From Ophthalmolycus amberensis (taxonomy: Eukaryota; Chordata; Actinopteri; Perciformes; Zoarcidae): a DNA stretch of 64,000 nucleotides. The translations under genes and the position numbers were made by a program. Numbering within the stretch: the stretch's first letter is position 1; every line of letters starts with the position of its first letter. Under the pieces are notes generated by a model. The model saw only the letters and a list, made by a program, of their open reading frames with translations. It searched no databases and was not told where the DNA came from. This document shows positions 23,321-37,200 of this stretch, in pieces. The stretch lies in assembly GCA_024529925.1 (NCBI GenBank), contig JAFEUB010000911.1, forward strand, positions 551,001 to 615,000. Direction: 5' to 3'.

Positions 23321-24189
23321 TTTTTTTTAATATAATAGATTTTAGTCTCTGTCTCCTTCATAGGAATACTAGAAAAGAAAGAAGGTAAGAAATGCACAAA
23401 ACCCATTGAAGAGTAGCATGGCCCTAATACTACAGCAAAGAAGTTACTGGACATTCAGTTGACATGCACTCAGTTGAAGGATAGAAAAAGAACACGGCCA
23501 TAGAAGGGAAGAGCTATGGACTTGATCTGCTCGTCAAATTCCTGATCGGCTTGGTATCGTGAGGTAAACCTGGTGACACGCTTCCTGTTCACCAGCTTCC
23601 CTGCAGCCACAGAGACCGCTGCTGCTTACAGGAAGGCCTGACCTCCGCATGTGTCTGTTCATGTCGCCAGGGAACGTTCAATCAAGGCCCGTTTCACTGC
23701 ATCTCAGCGGCATAACTCTTCCCGTTGTATGGCGAAGCACGGGTTGCACTCGGGGGGGGGGGGGGGGAGTAGGAGGATAGAAAAGAACGGGTTGCACAGT
23801 CTGAGGGACATTCAGGAATGTATCAATAGGAAACGGTATTGGCATTTCTGACGGGTCACTCGCTATCTACCTCATAGACACAACCCAACGGGGCTGGGCA
23901 CAATGTACAGGAGGGAAACCCTCGGTTGGAGCGTGTGGGCTGCATTCAGCTGAGCACTCGAGTACTGTAAAACTATGGCTATCAGTATAGTAAGTCACTG
24001 ACATGTAAACAGCAATCCATGCAATATGGCTTTGTTTTTATTCAGAACACAGCAGCTCCTTCTGGAATGCAAACAAGGATTTGGCACAGGAGTGCAAGTA
24101 GTTAATATCCAAAATATAAACCCATTTATAAATAAATAAATAAATATAAATAATCAATTTTATTTTTTTTTAAAGAATTGAAAGGTTAA

Positions 24190-25070
24190 AGGTGCCCTGT
24201 GGAGCTTTCTTGTAAACAAGCCAACGTCCTGTTTACGTTCAGTGTCTCTCACTGTTGCTCTGTGGTTAGCTTAGCTGCAGTTTAGGGATCAGGACGGGTT
24301 TAAACCTGTGTCATCACGTGGTCTCTTAAATCTCTTAAAGCCTGCGTCCTCAGAAACCTGAGATCGAAATCACTGCAGCTGAATCTACTGCAGACGGCGT
24401 TTGAGGGATTAAAGGAAAATTATTTTTTAATCCGATCTTTAACATGTGAGAATGTGGTGTTGCGTAATTGGCAATGAATGTGAGTGGAATACATCCAAAA
24501 TATGTTTAGCCTGTAAAATCAGAGCCAAGCAACTTTGACAGGCTGTACTTATTTACCCCACACGCGCCAAAAAAAAGAAGAAAACAACGATTCAAACCCG
24601 AGCGGCCTTGGTGCAGATTTAAAGTGTTTAAAAGATCACAAATTATAACCGAGCCAAAGCCACAGACGACTCTGGAAGTAGCTTCAAGAGTCATAAAGTG
24701 AACTCTCTCGGGAGCCATGAAGGGAGATATGGTTTCTGCTGCTGCATTCTGCACCAACAGACCAATAATCAAGGACGAGATGATGGCACAGCCTATGATA
24801 GGATGCTGCACAAGATCAAATGTTCCGATCAAATATTCCCAACTCTAGATCAGGGGTGGGATAGGGGTACATCCGATTGTTTGAAGTTATGTTATTTTCA
24901 CATTAATATTTTTTCAAATATTTGCACGAATAAATAAAATAAAGTTTAGTGGGCTTTTTTTCCCTTTCTTTTTGTTTAGCTACTGACCGAAATGGGTAGC
25001 ACCATTCAAACAACTCAGTGAAACATTGCTCTACAGCGCTACTAGTGGGCAAAAACTCCACAGGGTGCCT
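24190..25070. mobile_element. Non-autonomous DNA element (881 bp) flanked by TTAA
   Basis: Left end AGGTGCCCTGTGGAGCTTT; right end complement AGGCACCCTGTGGAGTTTT. The terminal inverted repeats differ at only a few of 19 bases. TTAA stands directly on both sides (24186-24189 and 25071-25074), the target duplication typical of piggyBac-type insertion. No transposase ORF is recognisable, so it would depend on a partner in trans. The superfamily is inferred from the TTAA only. Confidence 0.8.
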
Positions 25071-28000
25071 TTAACACAGACACAGAGATTAGTAGAGACA
25101 TTTCACAGATAAAGCAGCAACGCATTGGCATGCCTGTTCTACAAGCCTACTGACATACCTATTTCTGTTACAGCATATGTAATAATATTCAACACTTCCA
25201 CATTCCACACAGCCCTGCCCTGCTCAATGCAGCCCAGCGCAGCGCTAGATCTATATTGGTATCAGTGTAGCTGGATCCCCACTCACTGCTACCACAGTCG
25301 TGGCAGATGACAGGCTGGCTGTCGTTCACATGTGAAAATAGACTCAACAGTGAGGTGGATGGCAAGATGGCACCTTTTGAAAGTATAGATAGAGCTAGAA
25401 AGAAAGAGTGATTCATCAACACATCTTTAAGCAGATAAAACAGTAACACTATATATATCTTTAAATACTCATCATACTCAATAACTTCGAGTATACTGTA
25501 TCTTCAAGTCACAATATTCACTCATTTTTTACATTGTGCTTTCTGAGTGAGAGTCTGATTGTATTACAGTGGTGGGCTCATAGTGGTGTTAGTGGGTGGT
25601 GAGGTAAGGTGAGGCGTCTGGGTGTTTTGACCTAGATTCAACCTCAGGGTCACCCCAGGGTGAGCGGTTGATTCCATGTGAGATTTGTGCCAAAGATCGA
25701 GGACGAGCACAACAGATGCGGGGGTGGGTCAGGAACGCAGGAATGGCCGGACTCAGAAAATAACCGGTTTGTTTCCCTGATTGTGGTTGTTCGGGTTAGT
25801 GTTCTCCAGCATCAGTTGGGCTTAAGGAAATAAATGTTGCTAATTAAGCCAGTTTGTAGTCACACAATTGACTACAGTGGTTTCAATTTACTTGTATGTC
25901 TTTGGTTTGTATGCACAGTATGGAGTCAAAGATTAACTCGGACCTTCTGTTGAACTGTGAGCCACTTTACTGCCATTTTCAGGCTTCGGTCTTTTTCTCA
26001 TTGTTTGAGAGACCAGACCCAGCCGATTAGACCCATTCAGCATTTGATTGTGATGGTCCACGTGTTTCTGCATTGACCTCCAGTTGAGTCCTAGGCACTG
26101 AGACCCTTAGTCTCCTATAGCTGGGGGTGATAGTGTTAATATACATGGTCATTGTGTGTTTCGAGATATTGATGCTGAGGCGGTTGATCTATCAGCTACG
26201 GTATGCTAAGCGACGCAAAGTCCCTTTTCAAAGTCATTTCTCCAGTGATATGTTGTAAACTGAAAACGTCTGATGTACAGATATCGAATGAATTGGAGAA
26301 ACTCTTCGTATCAGTAATATGCCAATGCAACACAAATCTGGTGTTGTGTAATCTGATGCCGAGAGGTACCACAATGAAAAGACCGCTAGTGGGCATTTCC
26401 CTGCTTCCTGGGAGTTTACGTCGCACCAAAAAAGAAGAAAGTCACCTTTGAAAGTTCCTCTACCATGTTGTGATGTTTAAGGCTTCATATTCAACATCAT
26501 TCAGATGGGTATAAGTGTCTGATGGTAGGCGTTCGGATTCAAAATCACCATTACGAGAAGCCGCAGCGCCTAGAGAGCTGCTGCCACCTCCACTGCTGAG
26601 GGAAACTTTGCACCATAGCACGAAAAGATGTCCATAAATACAAATATACTCATAATAGAACAACATTTTCATTATGTACAATCTCTACTGGACTCACACG
26701 GCTAATATGAGCTACCCACCACCAAGTCAGACACAGAGTACACAAACGGAAAGGCAGAAATGAAACAAACTTCAGCTGCATGGAGAACAGTGAGGCGCTG
26801 CCCTTATCTCTGTCTCAAGGTAGCAGCAGACTCTTGTCTAAGTCACAAATTATCCCTTGACAGCAAAACGATCCATTCATCTCACCTCTTCCATGGCCCT
26901 GCTTTCATGAAATAAAAGCTACATGAAGAACTATAAATAACCAACTCTGTTTCTCTACGTGTCTGTCAATCAGAATCATCTACACACCCAAATATTTGTG
27001 AAGATTGACCGACCGTCTCCTGTGCGCTGGCCTTTGGTGCCAGTTCAATCATCATACGTGACTTCACAGAGATTTGGGTTTAGGGTTCTGTTGCTCATTA
27101 AACACCACGTGCACACATGATTATAAGTTCCTACACCATAATAGACATTACTCCCACAGCAGCCATTGTACACACATGTAGCCTACTTCTGAGGAACCTC
27201 AACCAGCTCAAATTGATCAGTCAGCGTTTCTAATCGAAAGTTACGACTGTAACCCTGGTTCTCTGGTTAAGCAGGTCGATGGGGATTCTCTTTGAGATGG
27301 ATTGTTTTTATTTGTAATGAAACGCATTTAAGATGTCAGATGTGTTATATCTGCCATTCTCGTATTATTCAGAGTCATTCTCATATCCAAAAATTCATTC
27401 ATCTTTTCCAAAAAACGGGGGTTTTGAGAATAGGGGTTGTCTTAAAAAATGTATATTACGTTGTATGCACATTGTATGTATTATTATACTGTATGAATGA
27501 ATGTTTTATTAAGATAGTTTGCGATGTTACTGTGTTTTTGCTGGCTCTTGTCCATATCAGTGCAGAGACGTACTACGACACTCAGAAAAGTCAGTTTGAC
27601 AGCGAGCTAGGGAGTTAGCTAACCTTCAAGCTAAATTCAAGCATTCAGTTTTCCTGAGATTGGGAGCTAATCTGGCGGCGAGGTGTTTAGATGGTGCAGA
27701 ATGGCTGATGTGAGAATAACGTCTGAAGCAGGAATGAGCAGCTACTATGAAATAACGGCCAACTAGATGAGCTACCTGTGGTCGACCCTAACAGGAGTTA
27801 GAAGAAAAGAAAAGCCACATTCCAAAATGCTCTACCTAAAAAAACGTTACTGCTACATGAAAAACTCAACGCCAGGGTCCTTGCTACATGACAAACTCCA
27901 CTCTACAGTGGCTCAAAGCTACTTGAAACATGAACGTTACATAATCCAATATCTTGAGCCAGCAAAATGAGTAATCTCACACTGTAAAATGCACTGTTTG

Positions 28001-28205
28001 TTCAATTTTCACTGCAGTTGACACCATTCATTTGCACTGTGTAAACATGTACTTACAAAAAGAGTTGAGGAATGTGAGGGTTGAAGGGGGAGGGGGGGGG
28101 GGGTGAAACGCAGAGGAGGGCAAAGGTTTTAGGGTTGGAGGGCTTGTTCAAAGAGCAAGAGCGGAGTGTCCAGGAGTCGTGGCGAGTCGCTGAATATCTT
28201 CATGC

Positions 28206-31200
28206 TCAGTCCCTGTTCACGCTGCACCAGGCGGCTGCAGGAGGAGAGAGGGAGAGGGATGACAAGTTAGATAGAGGTTAGAGAGAGAGAAAGAGAGAGA
28301 GAGAAAACGAGGCCCAGAGGGCAGTGCAGACGGAGAAGAGAGTGAGAGGAAACCGATTGAAAGGAGATGAGGAGGAATTTGGCGAGGCAGAGAAAGAAAG
28401 AAGTCGAAGTGATCGAGGAGAGGGCGGGAGAAAAAAACCCGAATTAGACTTGAAAAACAAAGTACAAATGGCAGTCTGCCTCAAGTCACTGACTATGCTG
28501 AATATTATCGAACATAAATATTGAATATTATATCCTCTTATCACTGATTTTCATTCTCTAACACATTTTATCAGACAGAAATAATATCAAGCGATGTCTC
28601 TTTGATAGCAGGTCTACAGTAGCTGCTTCTAGTTGCTTAGTTTGTTATATTAGTCCTCCAGCCCCTGAGAGTCAATTGGTTTTTCACTGCCATCTACTTG
28701 TACCTGTAATACTGTACAGTTTAATTACTGTTGTACTCTATGTGGAAAATACAATAGGAGCAAATCATCTGAGCTTGACTGAGCCATTTGTTTGAGCGAG
28801 TGGTGCGATTAACCACGTCTGCTCTTGCTACACTGTTGGCAGCTACCAGAGATATGTCGCTTGACTACTCGCAAAGTCGAGTTCTGAGATCAGAACAGGC
28901 CTCAGAACTTGACTCACTAGTGTGGATCACTCTCTAAAATACACCGAATCCTACTCTCACACACTCATAATGCAACCGCTAAATGTCACTTTGTGTTCTT
29001 TATTTGTTTTTTAACTCAAACTTATATTTGACCAAAAAAAATTCACAGGCAATGTATGACCAGTGACCAGTAAACTGAACGCAATGTTTGAAACCATTGG
29101 ACTGCTCCTTTGACTGACAATAAGAAAAATGAAGTTCATTCTGTAGTATTTCTCCACTGACCTGGCACAGCTACAGAGGACATCGCCTCCGGCTGGCACA
29201 GTGTATCCACCTTCACATGCTGAAAGGCTTTGTTGGGGGCCGACTGGAGGTGCCTGGAATCAGAAGGGAGGGTGAGAGAGCGCACACACACACACACACA
29301 TATATACTCACACACATGTATTGTGTGCAAGCAAACTCATCTGCATGGCCGCTCGTAAATGCCCGCAAGCACACACGGCCTTCTACCGCTTAGCCCGACC
29401 TTCAGCCCTTAACTGTAAGAGTTGAAATATTGACGGCAGTTGGATGCTGCGAGCAGTGGAGCGGAAACTCAGACCAGCAGGCAGCTACATCAGCAGCCTC
29501 CCCTCATGCCCTGCACCATCACTTAATCATGATGACCTGACGCAACAAGTGCTTCAGCAGCTTTTGGAGCGAGCGAATGGCTGAAGAACGCTAATTAAAT
29601 GAGAGTGGAGGAATTCTTTCCAACAGGCACACATGACAGTAATGGAAGAAACCTGAGTGCTCTCTTTATTCGGCCATCGGCAATCAATGAAAACAATGGC
29701 AGGAAGAAACGGCATGCTCAGCTCGAGAACGGACTTTCAGGGAGCCAGAGTGCTGACTAGCAGGCGTGTTCAGAAACAAAATGAATGTCCACACTCGGTA
29801 ATGGCTTTTAATACTTTTAAGGTGCATTAGGAATGAAACATTTTGCAGCAATGGGGCAACATTCTCAATATTTACAGATTGTATCATTCTGCCTGTTGAT
29901 TTCTCTCATTTTTAGTACCACAGCCAGACTTTTGACGCTTTTTTTTTTTTTTTTAGCTTGTTCACACAAGTCGCAGAAAATCAAAAAGCTCTTAATACTG
30001 GCGTGAGTGACAGATATAAGCCAGGGCTTACATGTGATTGAAGACTCACCTCTTCCACTCCTCCTCTCCATCCCAGAACTCGTAGACGACAAAAGATAAG
30101 CCGTCCGGCAGACGCACCGCAGTCACACTGGAGAGGAGACGGAGGAGAGAAGGCAATGAGTGGATAACAAGAGGAGGGAAGGTGACGGGTGAAGAAGAGA
30201 GTTATGACAGAATGGGTTTGTGGATCAAGGAGGGAGAAGGGGGGGAGGGGGGGGCATACAGTAGGTTGATGGAGAGGGAAAGATGGATTCAACATCACAG
30301 AAGAGAAAGGTGGAGTAGGTGCAAAGGAGTAAAAGAGAAGAAAGATGGAGGATGTTGAGGACATGTGATGTGAGTGCACCTGCCACATCATGGCAGGTGC
30401 ACAATATTGATGCCACAGCACATGACACAACGATCAGGGCTTGAAGATTGCATCCCATTTAAAAAAAATGAAACTATAATAATCTAATGGAACAATGTGT
30501 GACCCAGTCAGTGCCAATGGGAGAAGCTGGATGTTATATGAGGCCCTTTAGAGGGCACATTTCGCTGTAATGAACAAGGGCTCCATATTGCCTCAAGTAG
30601 AGCATTGATGCGTCTTGCTGTAAATGTCCACCGTTTGTCACTACGAGTGGCCCTTTTCACATTGCACATTGTCATTTCATCCATTCTTAATATATAGATA
30701 TTGATCCGCTTTGAACCGCCCCCAACAGTCTGTGCCGCTGACTATCCTGTTTGTACCTAACGCTCAGCCTGGCATCAAACTGTCACAACTGAAACAAGGA
30801 TCGGTCATTTAGTTTTAACTGTAGTCTCTTTTAAATGTTTACAGTCTTAACATCTGTCTGAAATATTTGATACAAAATGACCATGGACTGCTAAAGCTAA
30901 ATAAATCATTGTTCGACAATGTCCCGAGATACGAGTTTTTGACAAAACCCAAAGGCCTCTGATTTAGTGGCAGTAATAGCGAATAGCAGCATTAAGGCAG
31001 TGGGATTCTATTTCATTTGACATCACAGTGAGAGGAGTGGAGCAGCTGAGGCTGTGGTTATGCAGATCAGATGGGGCACTGCCATTTTGGTACTTGTTTT
31101 GGCATGAAATTACATTTGCATAAATGGCTGCTCAGGGTACCTCTTATCACAAACTCAATTTACTTTCCAATTTTCATTGTGCAAGCAGACCTTTCTGAAA

Positions 31201-34200
31201 TCACACAAAAGTCATTAACAAGTCAAAATAAAAGCCATAGTTTGGTGTGGCAAGAAAAGTAAGTAATGTCATAGTATCATATGGCAAAAAATGACATACC
31301 ATGTGTCAAAAAGTCATAAAAAGGTCATAGTATAGTTTGTCAAAAAATAAAATAAAAATCATAATATAGCATGTAAAAATAATCAGTAAAGTACGTCAAA
31401 AAAGTCATAATGTCAAGTCATAATGTTGAAAAAAAAGAAGTAACAGAAAAATATGTCGAAAAAAGTAATAAAGTAATAGAATATTATGTTAAAAAAGTCA
31501 TCGTATTATAGTATGTAAAAAAACTAAAATAAAACAAATCGTGGTATAGTTGGTAATCATAAAACGTCATAGTATAGTAAGTTAAAAAAAGTCTTAGTAT
31601 GTCATAAAAAGTAAAAAAGAAAGTCATAGTATGGTATGTCGATCATACGTGTATATATATGTTGAAATTCATCAAGTTGTAGTATAGTGAGTCATAGAAA
31701 GTAAAAAGAAAAATTATAGTATGTGGAAAAAAGTCATAAAGTCACAGTATGTTGAAAGATGTCATAATAAAGTAACAAAAACTCAAAGAGGTAATGGTAT
31801 GGCGAAAAACGTCATTAAAAACAGTTTAGTAAGTTGAAAACACGTTTTGAAAAAAGTAGTAAAATGTCAAAAGAACATAAAAAGTCATAGTATAGTATGT
31901 CGAAAAATGTCATGGTATATGTTTAAAAAAAAGCCAAACAAAAGTCATCGTATACTATGTAAACAAAAGTCAAAGAATAGGCTGTCAAAAAAAGGCATAG
32001 TGTAGTATGTGAAAAAAGTTACTGATAGTATCCAAATCCAGCAGTATACCTACATTTTAAACACTGGGTTTTACTTTGTAAAGTAGCACTATTACAACAA
32101 ATGATTTCATGATTTCTCCCTCTGTAACTTTTTGTCATGTTTTAACTTCGTGTTCCTCGCAAAATAAAAAAGTAACAAAACAAAACTAAGAATCTACAGT
32201 CACACAAGAAGCTAACGTAGCCACGCTTAAAGGGGGACATTTGACACCTTTTCTGTCGATGTCCAATCAGGCCGAAGAAATGTAGCGGAGCGAGGCCGAG
32301 GCTGCATTATGCATCCTGAAACATGGAGGCAACTGCTGGAACGCCTCTGCCAGCAGGAGAACTCAGCTTCCTCACTGAGGAATTTAGTGCTTCAATTGAC
32401 TGCATTTACCATCAACACTGATTGGACATGTATACCGTTTACCAGGTTCACCATCTTAGTTTAGCGTGTTAGCATGCTAACATTTAGCTAAACGGTGATG
32501 TCATTAGTTTTGCCGATGTTTGGTTGTAAACCAACATATTGGACAAATTGTAACTATGGTTGTGTAGATACTGGGAGTAACACGGTTCCTGTTTAAAGTC
32601 ATCTCTGGTCTTAATATACTGATTACGGTGTAGTACTGTAAGCAGACAGCATTTAGTTTAAATCACAGGCACACAGTACAGACGATTTAACAAAAGGCAA
32701 TGTTGGAACTGCTTTTACAATAGAAGGGAAAACGCTTGAGAAACAGTGCTGGGATCAGCTGTCAGTTGCACAAATTGCCTGCAGCAAAAGAGATTTAATA
32801 ACATAGCATTTTAAAGATAGGGACGTGCAATCTCAAGTTTCATGCCATGGTTCACTACGAGCTTTGATTATGTGTGACCAACTTTCCCATCACAGTGTGA
32901 GCCAGAGGCACAACAGCACTTCATAACCAAAAAGATAAATCTCCCTGTAGAGTCCAAGCACCAACGGCTCTGTCAAGACTTCATCATCACATGTCATATG
33001 TTAATAATAAACAATTATAATTTCTTCATCTGACTTGTCTCTGGTGATTTAACTGTATTTGCCCTCTCCCCACAGATATCATCTTAGTACAAGTTATGCT
33101 GGCACTATTCTGTTGGGAGGTCACAAAATGGGGTGAAATACATCGCAAACATAAACAAATATGGATTTTGCTGCTTTTGCATCGTTCATGTTCTGCCTCT
33201 AGATGTAGATACTCATGATTAGACCTTGCTATAGTAGCTCTTGCTCATCAAAAAGCCATTCCCCCCCCACTCCAGTCAATATTTAGTCGAGACACCTTTG
33301 GCAGCAGTTACAGCTTTTAGTTTGTGTGGATACTGTAAGCTATCACCCCCATTCTTCTTTGGAAAACTGCTCTGTCTCTCTGTCAGGTGGCATGGGGATT
33401 GTGAGTGAACAGAAGTTTTTTTTAAGTCCTGCCTGTAATTCTGAACTGGAATGAGGTCTGGACTCTGACTTTGCTCCTAAAGGACAATTTACCGGTACTT
33501 GTTTTGAACTCATTCCTGTGTGTCCGTGAGTACACGAGTGAGTGAGTGTGCACCTCTATGTCTGTCCACGGCTATTCTCACATTGTGCTGAAGCAAACTA
33601 TTTTGGGTGGCCGGTTATGGCTGCGTGCTCAAGGACCTCTCGTGGTTGAGGTGACTCGCACTTTCTCAGAACACCTTTTACAGACTGTTTTATACTGCCA
33701 TTGACAGCCTGCTGACTCCTCATTCACCACTCTCAGCACTTGCTGTATTCATTCAAATCACACAGTAGTGGTTGCTGCGGACACACTTGGCGGAGATGCT
33801 TCTCATTTTAATATGTGTTTTTGTAATTAATTTAGATTAATTTGTAGAGAAGCTTTTAAATTAGACTTTAAAGAGTCTTTTTCTGTTAAACAGTGTTACC
33901 TTAACTATGAATCGATGTAAAATAATGAAATATTTTGTTCTACTATGCATTCTGTGCAATATGGAGTTGTCAAGCCTTACACCTCTGCCCCTCTCACAGA
34001 CCCCTTATCTCAAAGTACAGACTGCAGTAACTGTAACACAAATAGAGTCGCAGTGGAGCCAGAACTTCGGAGTCTTGCCAAGGAGCATATGCAGTATATG
34101 GCTCTGGACTATGCATGCAGATTATTGAGTCTGGGATCTGGAGAAATCTCTCTGGATATTAGACTGTTTCACGGCACCCTGAAGCTCAGAGTTGTAGGCA

Positions 34201-37200
34201 AAGGAAGTTTATAATATGCACAGTATGTGTATATCAGACTATATTAAAAGTATAATATAATGCGCATTATGCGGTAGGCTACATTAGTAGCTCACTCATC
34301 CAAACCACTTGGGAGTTAGAGCAGTTTTTTCTCAGATTTGGGAAAGATGCTGATGAGCTACCCACACAAAGCACACACAATGTTGTGTGTGTGTGTGAAC
34401 ATCAGAGAACAGAGGAGGTAATATTTGAGGTAGTACTTGATAAAGTGAGGAAAACAGTGAGGTCCTGACACTGAAAACGGAGCACATTAAATATTAAAAA
34501 TGATTGCGATTATGGCGCTGCACTCTGCAGCAGCAGGGCAGCTGTGGACATGTGGAGCAGTAGTGAGACTTACTGAAAGCAGTCTCTCTGAGTGGAGACG
34601 TTCTTCAGGTATTGCTTCAGAGCGTCGCAAAAGTCGCCAAGCTTCTTCTGGGAAACCACCATCTCCTGACGAATCAGCAGCAAGGACTGCAGAGGAAGAG
34701 AGAGAAGCGGAAGTCAGTTTTGTGTTGATAATTTGTGTAAGTTCAAGCAATCGTGTTTGGTACAGGCAGACAAATATAAATACATGCATACTGTATATAA
34801 GGGACTTTATGAAACAATGAAGGTTTACTTGACTTTTGTACGTCTTTATTGGCTGACATTTTATCATTTTTGAGTTTAGACTTTTTGAATGATTAAACCT
34901 ATACCACAATCTTTCCGATATGAATGTGAATGCGCGTCTTTGCCTCCAGACAACATGAAACATGGTGACTACAAACGGTCACGTGTAGCACCAAAATCTG
35001 CCGAAACTACACCGCAGCCAAGTTTATTTGCTCCAAACCAGTTGAATGAAACGAGCTTAATTCACCGCATTTGCGTTGACATTTCAAGATTGAGATGTCG
35101 ACAATTATTTGATGAATTCACATGACATTTGGCAGATTGATGTCCCCCTTGTGAACTGTAAAAACTCTCCAGCTCAAAATTTAAATTTGTCCAATTCTTT
35201 GCATACCAGCATGCTGATGTTAGCATTTTGCTATCCGCTACAGTGTTTTAGTTGCATGTAAATATTACTTTCTGTTGTTATCGAGGTACCACAGCGGCTT
35301 TATGATAGCATCTGCAGCTACCAGGGGCTTTGTGATACAACTGCAAATCTTTTATTCATCTGTGGCGTAAGTGTTGTGCATCGCCTACAGCTACATTTCT
35401 CTGTTGCGGAATTATTCTGCAGTAAAAAGCAAAATGTTCAGAAATAATGGACAGATCGTACCATTATGTAAAGTACAGTAGCTCCCTTCCCAGTGACCCA
35501 GCATGCAACAGAAGCTTCAGTGTGCGGAAGGTGTGTGTGTGTATCTGCAAGCATGCATGTGTGTTTAAGTGGTGCTGTACAATTAGAGCCTGGAGGGTCA
35601 TTTGCAACTATTTGTATAAACTCTATTTATAACAAGAAGAACCAAAGACGTGCAGCTGCATTGGTTTTTAACAGACGAGATTAGCTGCTTTTTTCATTTT
35701 CTTTTTTCGTTACTGTATAAAGCTCAAGACAGTACAATTAAAAATTCATCCGTTATGACCGAGATAACTCCAGCAGTGTCTCACTGAGACTTCACACATT
35801 CACACACACTTATGCACATACACACACGCTGTGTTGAAATATTTATTCTCAGATAATCTCATTCCGTTACATATAAATGTATATCAACATATATGTAGTT
35901 TATGTCCAATTCTTTCCTGCAGTTGACTGTTTGACTGATAGAATTGACTGTTGTTACACCTACCGGTACTTTCTCTTATCCTGCCATGGCGTCTTCCTTT
36001 TCACTGACTTGCAACAGTCAGTGAAACAGTATGACTTGACCATCCTTGAGAGGCCTCCATTGGTGAAAAGCAAAGTCTATACAAGAGGTTTTTTGAAGGG
36101 ATTTAAAAATGTGCCAGTGACTCATCTGATCTGAGAATTAGTTCCACAGTATTGGAGCTGAAACAGCAAAAGCACACTCCCACTTTGTCTTAAGAGTAGA
36201 ACTTTTAAGAACAATTGGTTGTCAGATATTAAGGGTCTTGGTCAAGAATAAAGGGTTTACATAATTTGAAATGTTAAGCGGAGACGAACTACAGAGGGTT
36301 TAAGTACCTAAATATGTCCTCCACAGAATCATACATTTCTAAAATGAATATGGATCCAATGTAACTTTACTCAGATCGGAGAGATATGTTTTCTATATCT
36401 AGTGTTTGTTAGAAGTCTTACTGTTGCATTCTGCAGCATTTATAGACAGGCACCATTAAGACAGGTAAACCATGAGCTGCAGTCTAGGTGAGAGGAAATG
36501 AAGCTGATTATTGATTGAAATGTGATCAGAACTTATCAGTATTCAGCTGCAGACGCCATCGAGATGGTTCTTTTAATTAATTCTTAAGATTCAGTGAGAC
36601 ATACAACTGGGTGTCATCTGCGTAACGATGTTATAGGACACAGTATTTAGCCACGCACAGAACCATTTATTAATCAATTTGGCATTGGCTTGTCTTCCTC
36701 TCTTCTTACTTTACTTCTACCTCACCTAACCCTTTCTCCTCAACACTAATCCTGTTCCAATTATTCTATCCTGGTTCTCCTCTAGAATACAAATGTGATT
36801 AAATCCTATTTATCTGTATGGAAATCACTACGGCTCTCTCTGTTGGTGACCCCGGTTGGCTAGCCGTTTTTTTCGCCCCTGTCGGGTTCTGTTTTAATCT
36901 TTTTACCTGTGTCCCCAAATATTCCTGAATAATCTTTAGTATTCTGGCAGTGACTGCAGATACAGGAAGTGCTGTTGCTATTATTGGGACAGCTATTACT
37001 CACCCGATGGTGCAGCTGTTGTGTAACTGGAAATAGCTTTTTGTAAAACATCCTAATGAGAGCGCTCTCTATATATTAGCTACAGCTTTTGCAGCTTGTT
37101 CACATGCAGGCTCACATCTATACAACACATCTATTCAACACATCTGCATTCACTTGTGCATAAGTTTGCCTCCGTCACTCCGATTGCCTGTTTCATTGGC

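Larger units (their letters stand above)
21125..28205. other. Convergent intergenic region between SLC38A8 and NECAB2
   Basis: About 7 kb including both 3' UTRs. AATAAA at 22031 and 22047 are candidate SLC38A8 poly(A) signals, and TTTATT near 27307 (complement AATAAA) a candidate for NECAB2, all unproven. Contents: a hairpin at 21601, a fish interspersed repeat at 22552, an AT-rich (TA)n stretch at 23275-23320, G-runs at 23752-23767 and 28089-28103, a TTAA-flanked element at 24190, and two exon-like minus-strand ORFs at 23470 and 26460 that could not be assigned. The word acgactgtaaccctggttctc at 27242 resembles the end of a miniature element, but no partner end was found. Confidence 0.6.
30128..34573 (-). 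other. NECAB2 intron (4.4 kb)
   Basis: Contains a G-rich tract at 30236-30255, the AT-rich tandem array at 31255-32025, a gctaac-type repeat near 32455, the first copy of a duplicated segment at 33591-33740 and a possibly repeat-derived stretch at 33270-33500 (cacctttggcagcagttacagc). No nested gene is supported. Confidence 0.6.

Noticed and set aside
28150..28234. Minus-strand frame RLVQREQGLSMKIFSDSP, first read as the end of an unknown protein
   Set aside because: With the correct phase from the exon at 29162 the same segment reads the NECAB2 tail AAWCSVNRD and stops at 28206; the longer frame is out of phase 3' UTR.
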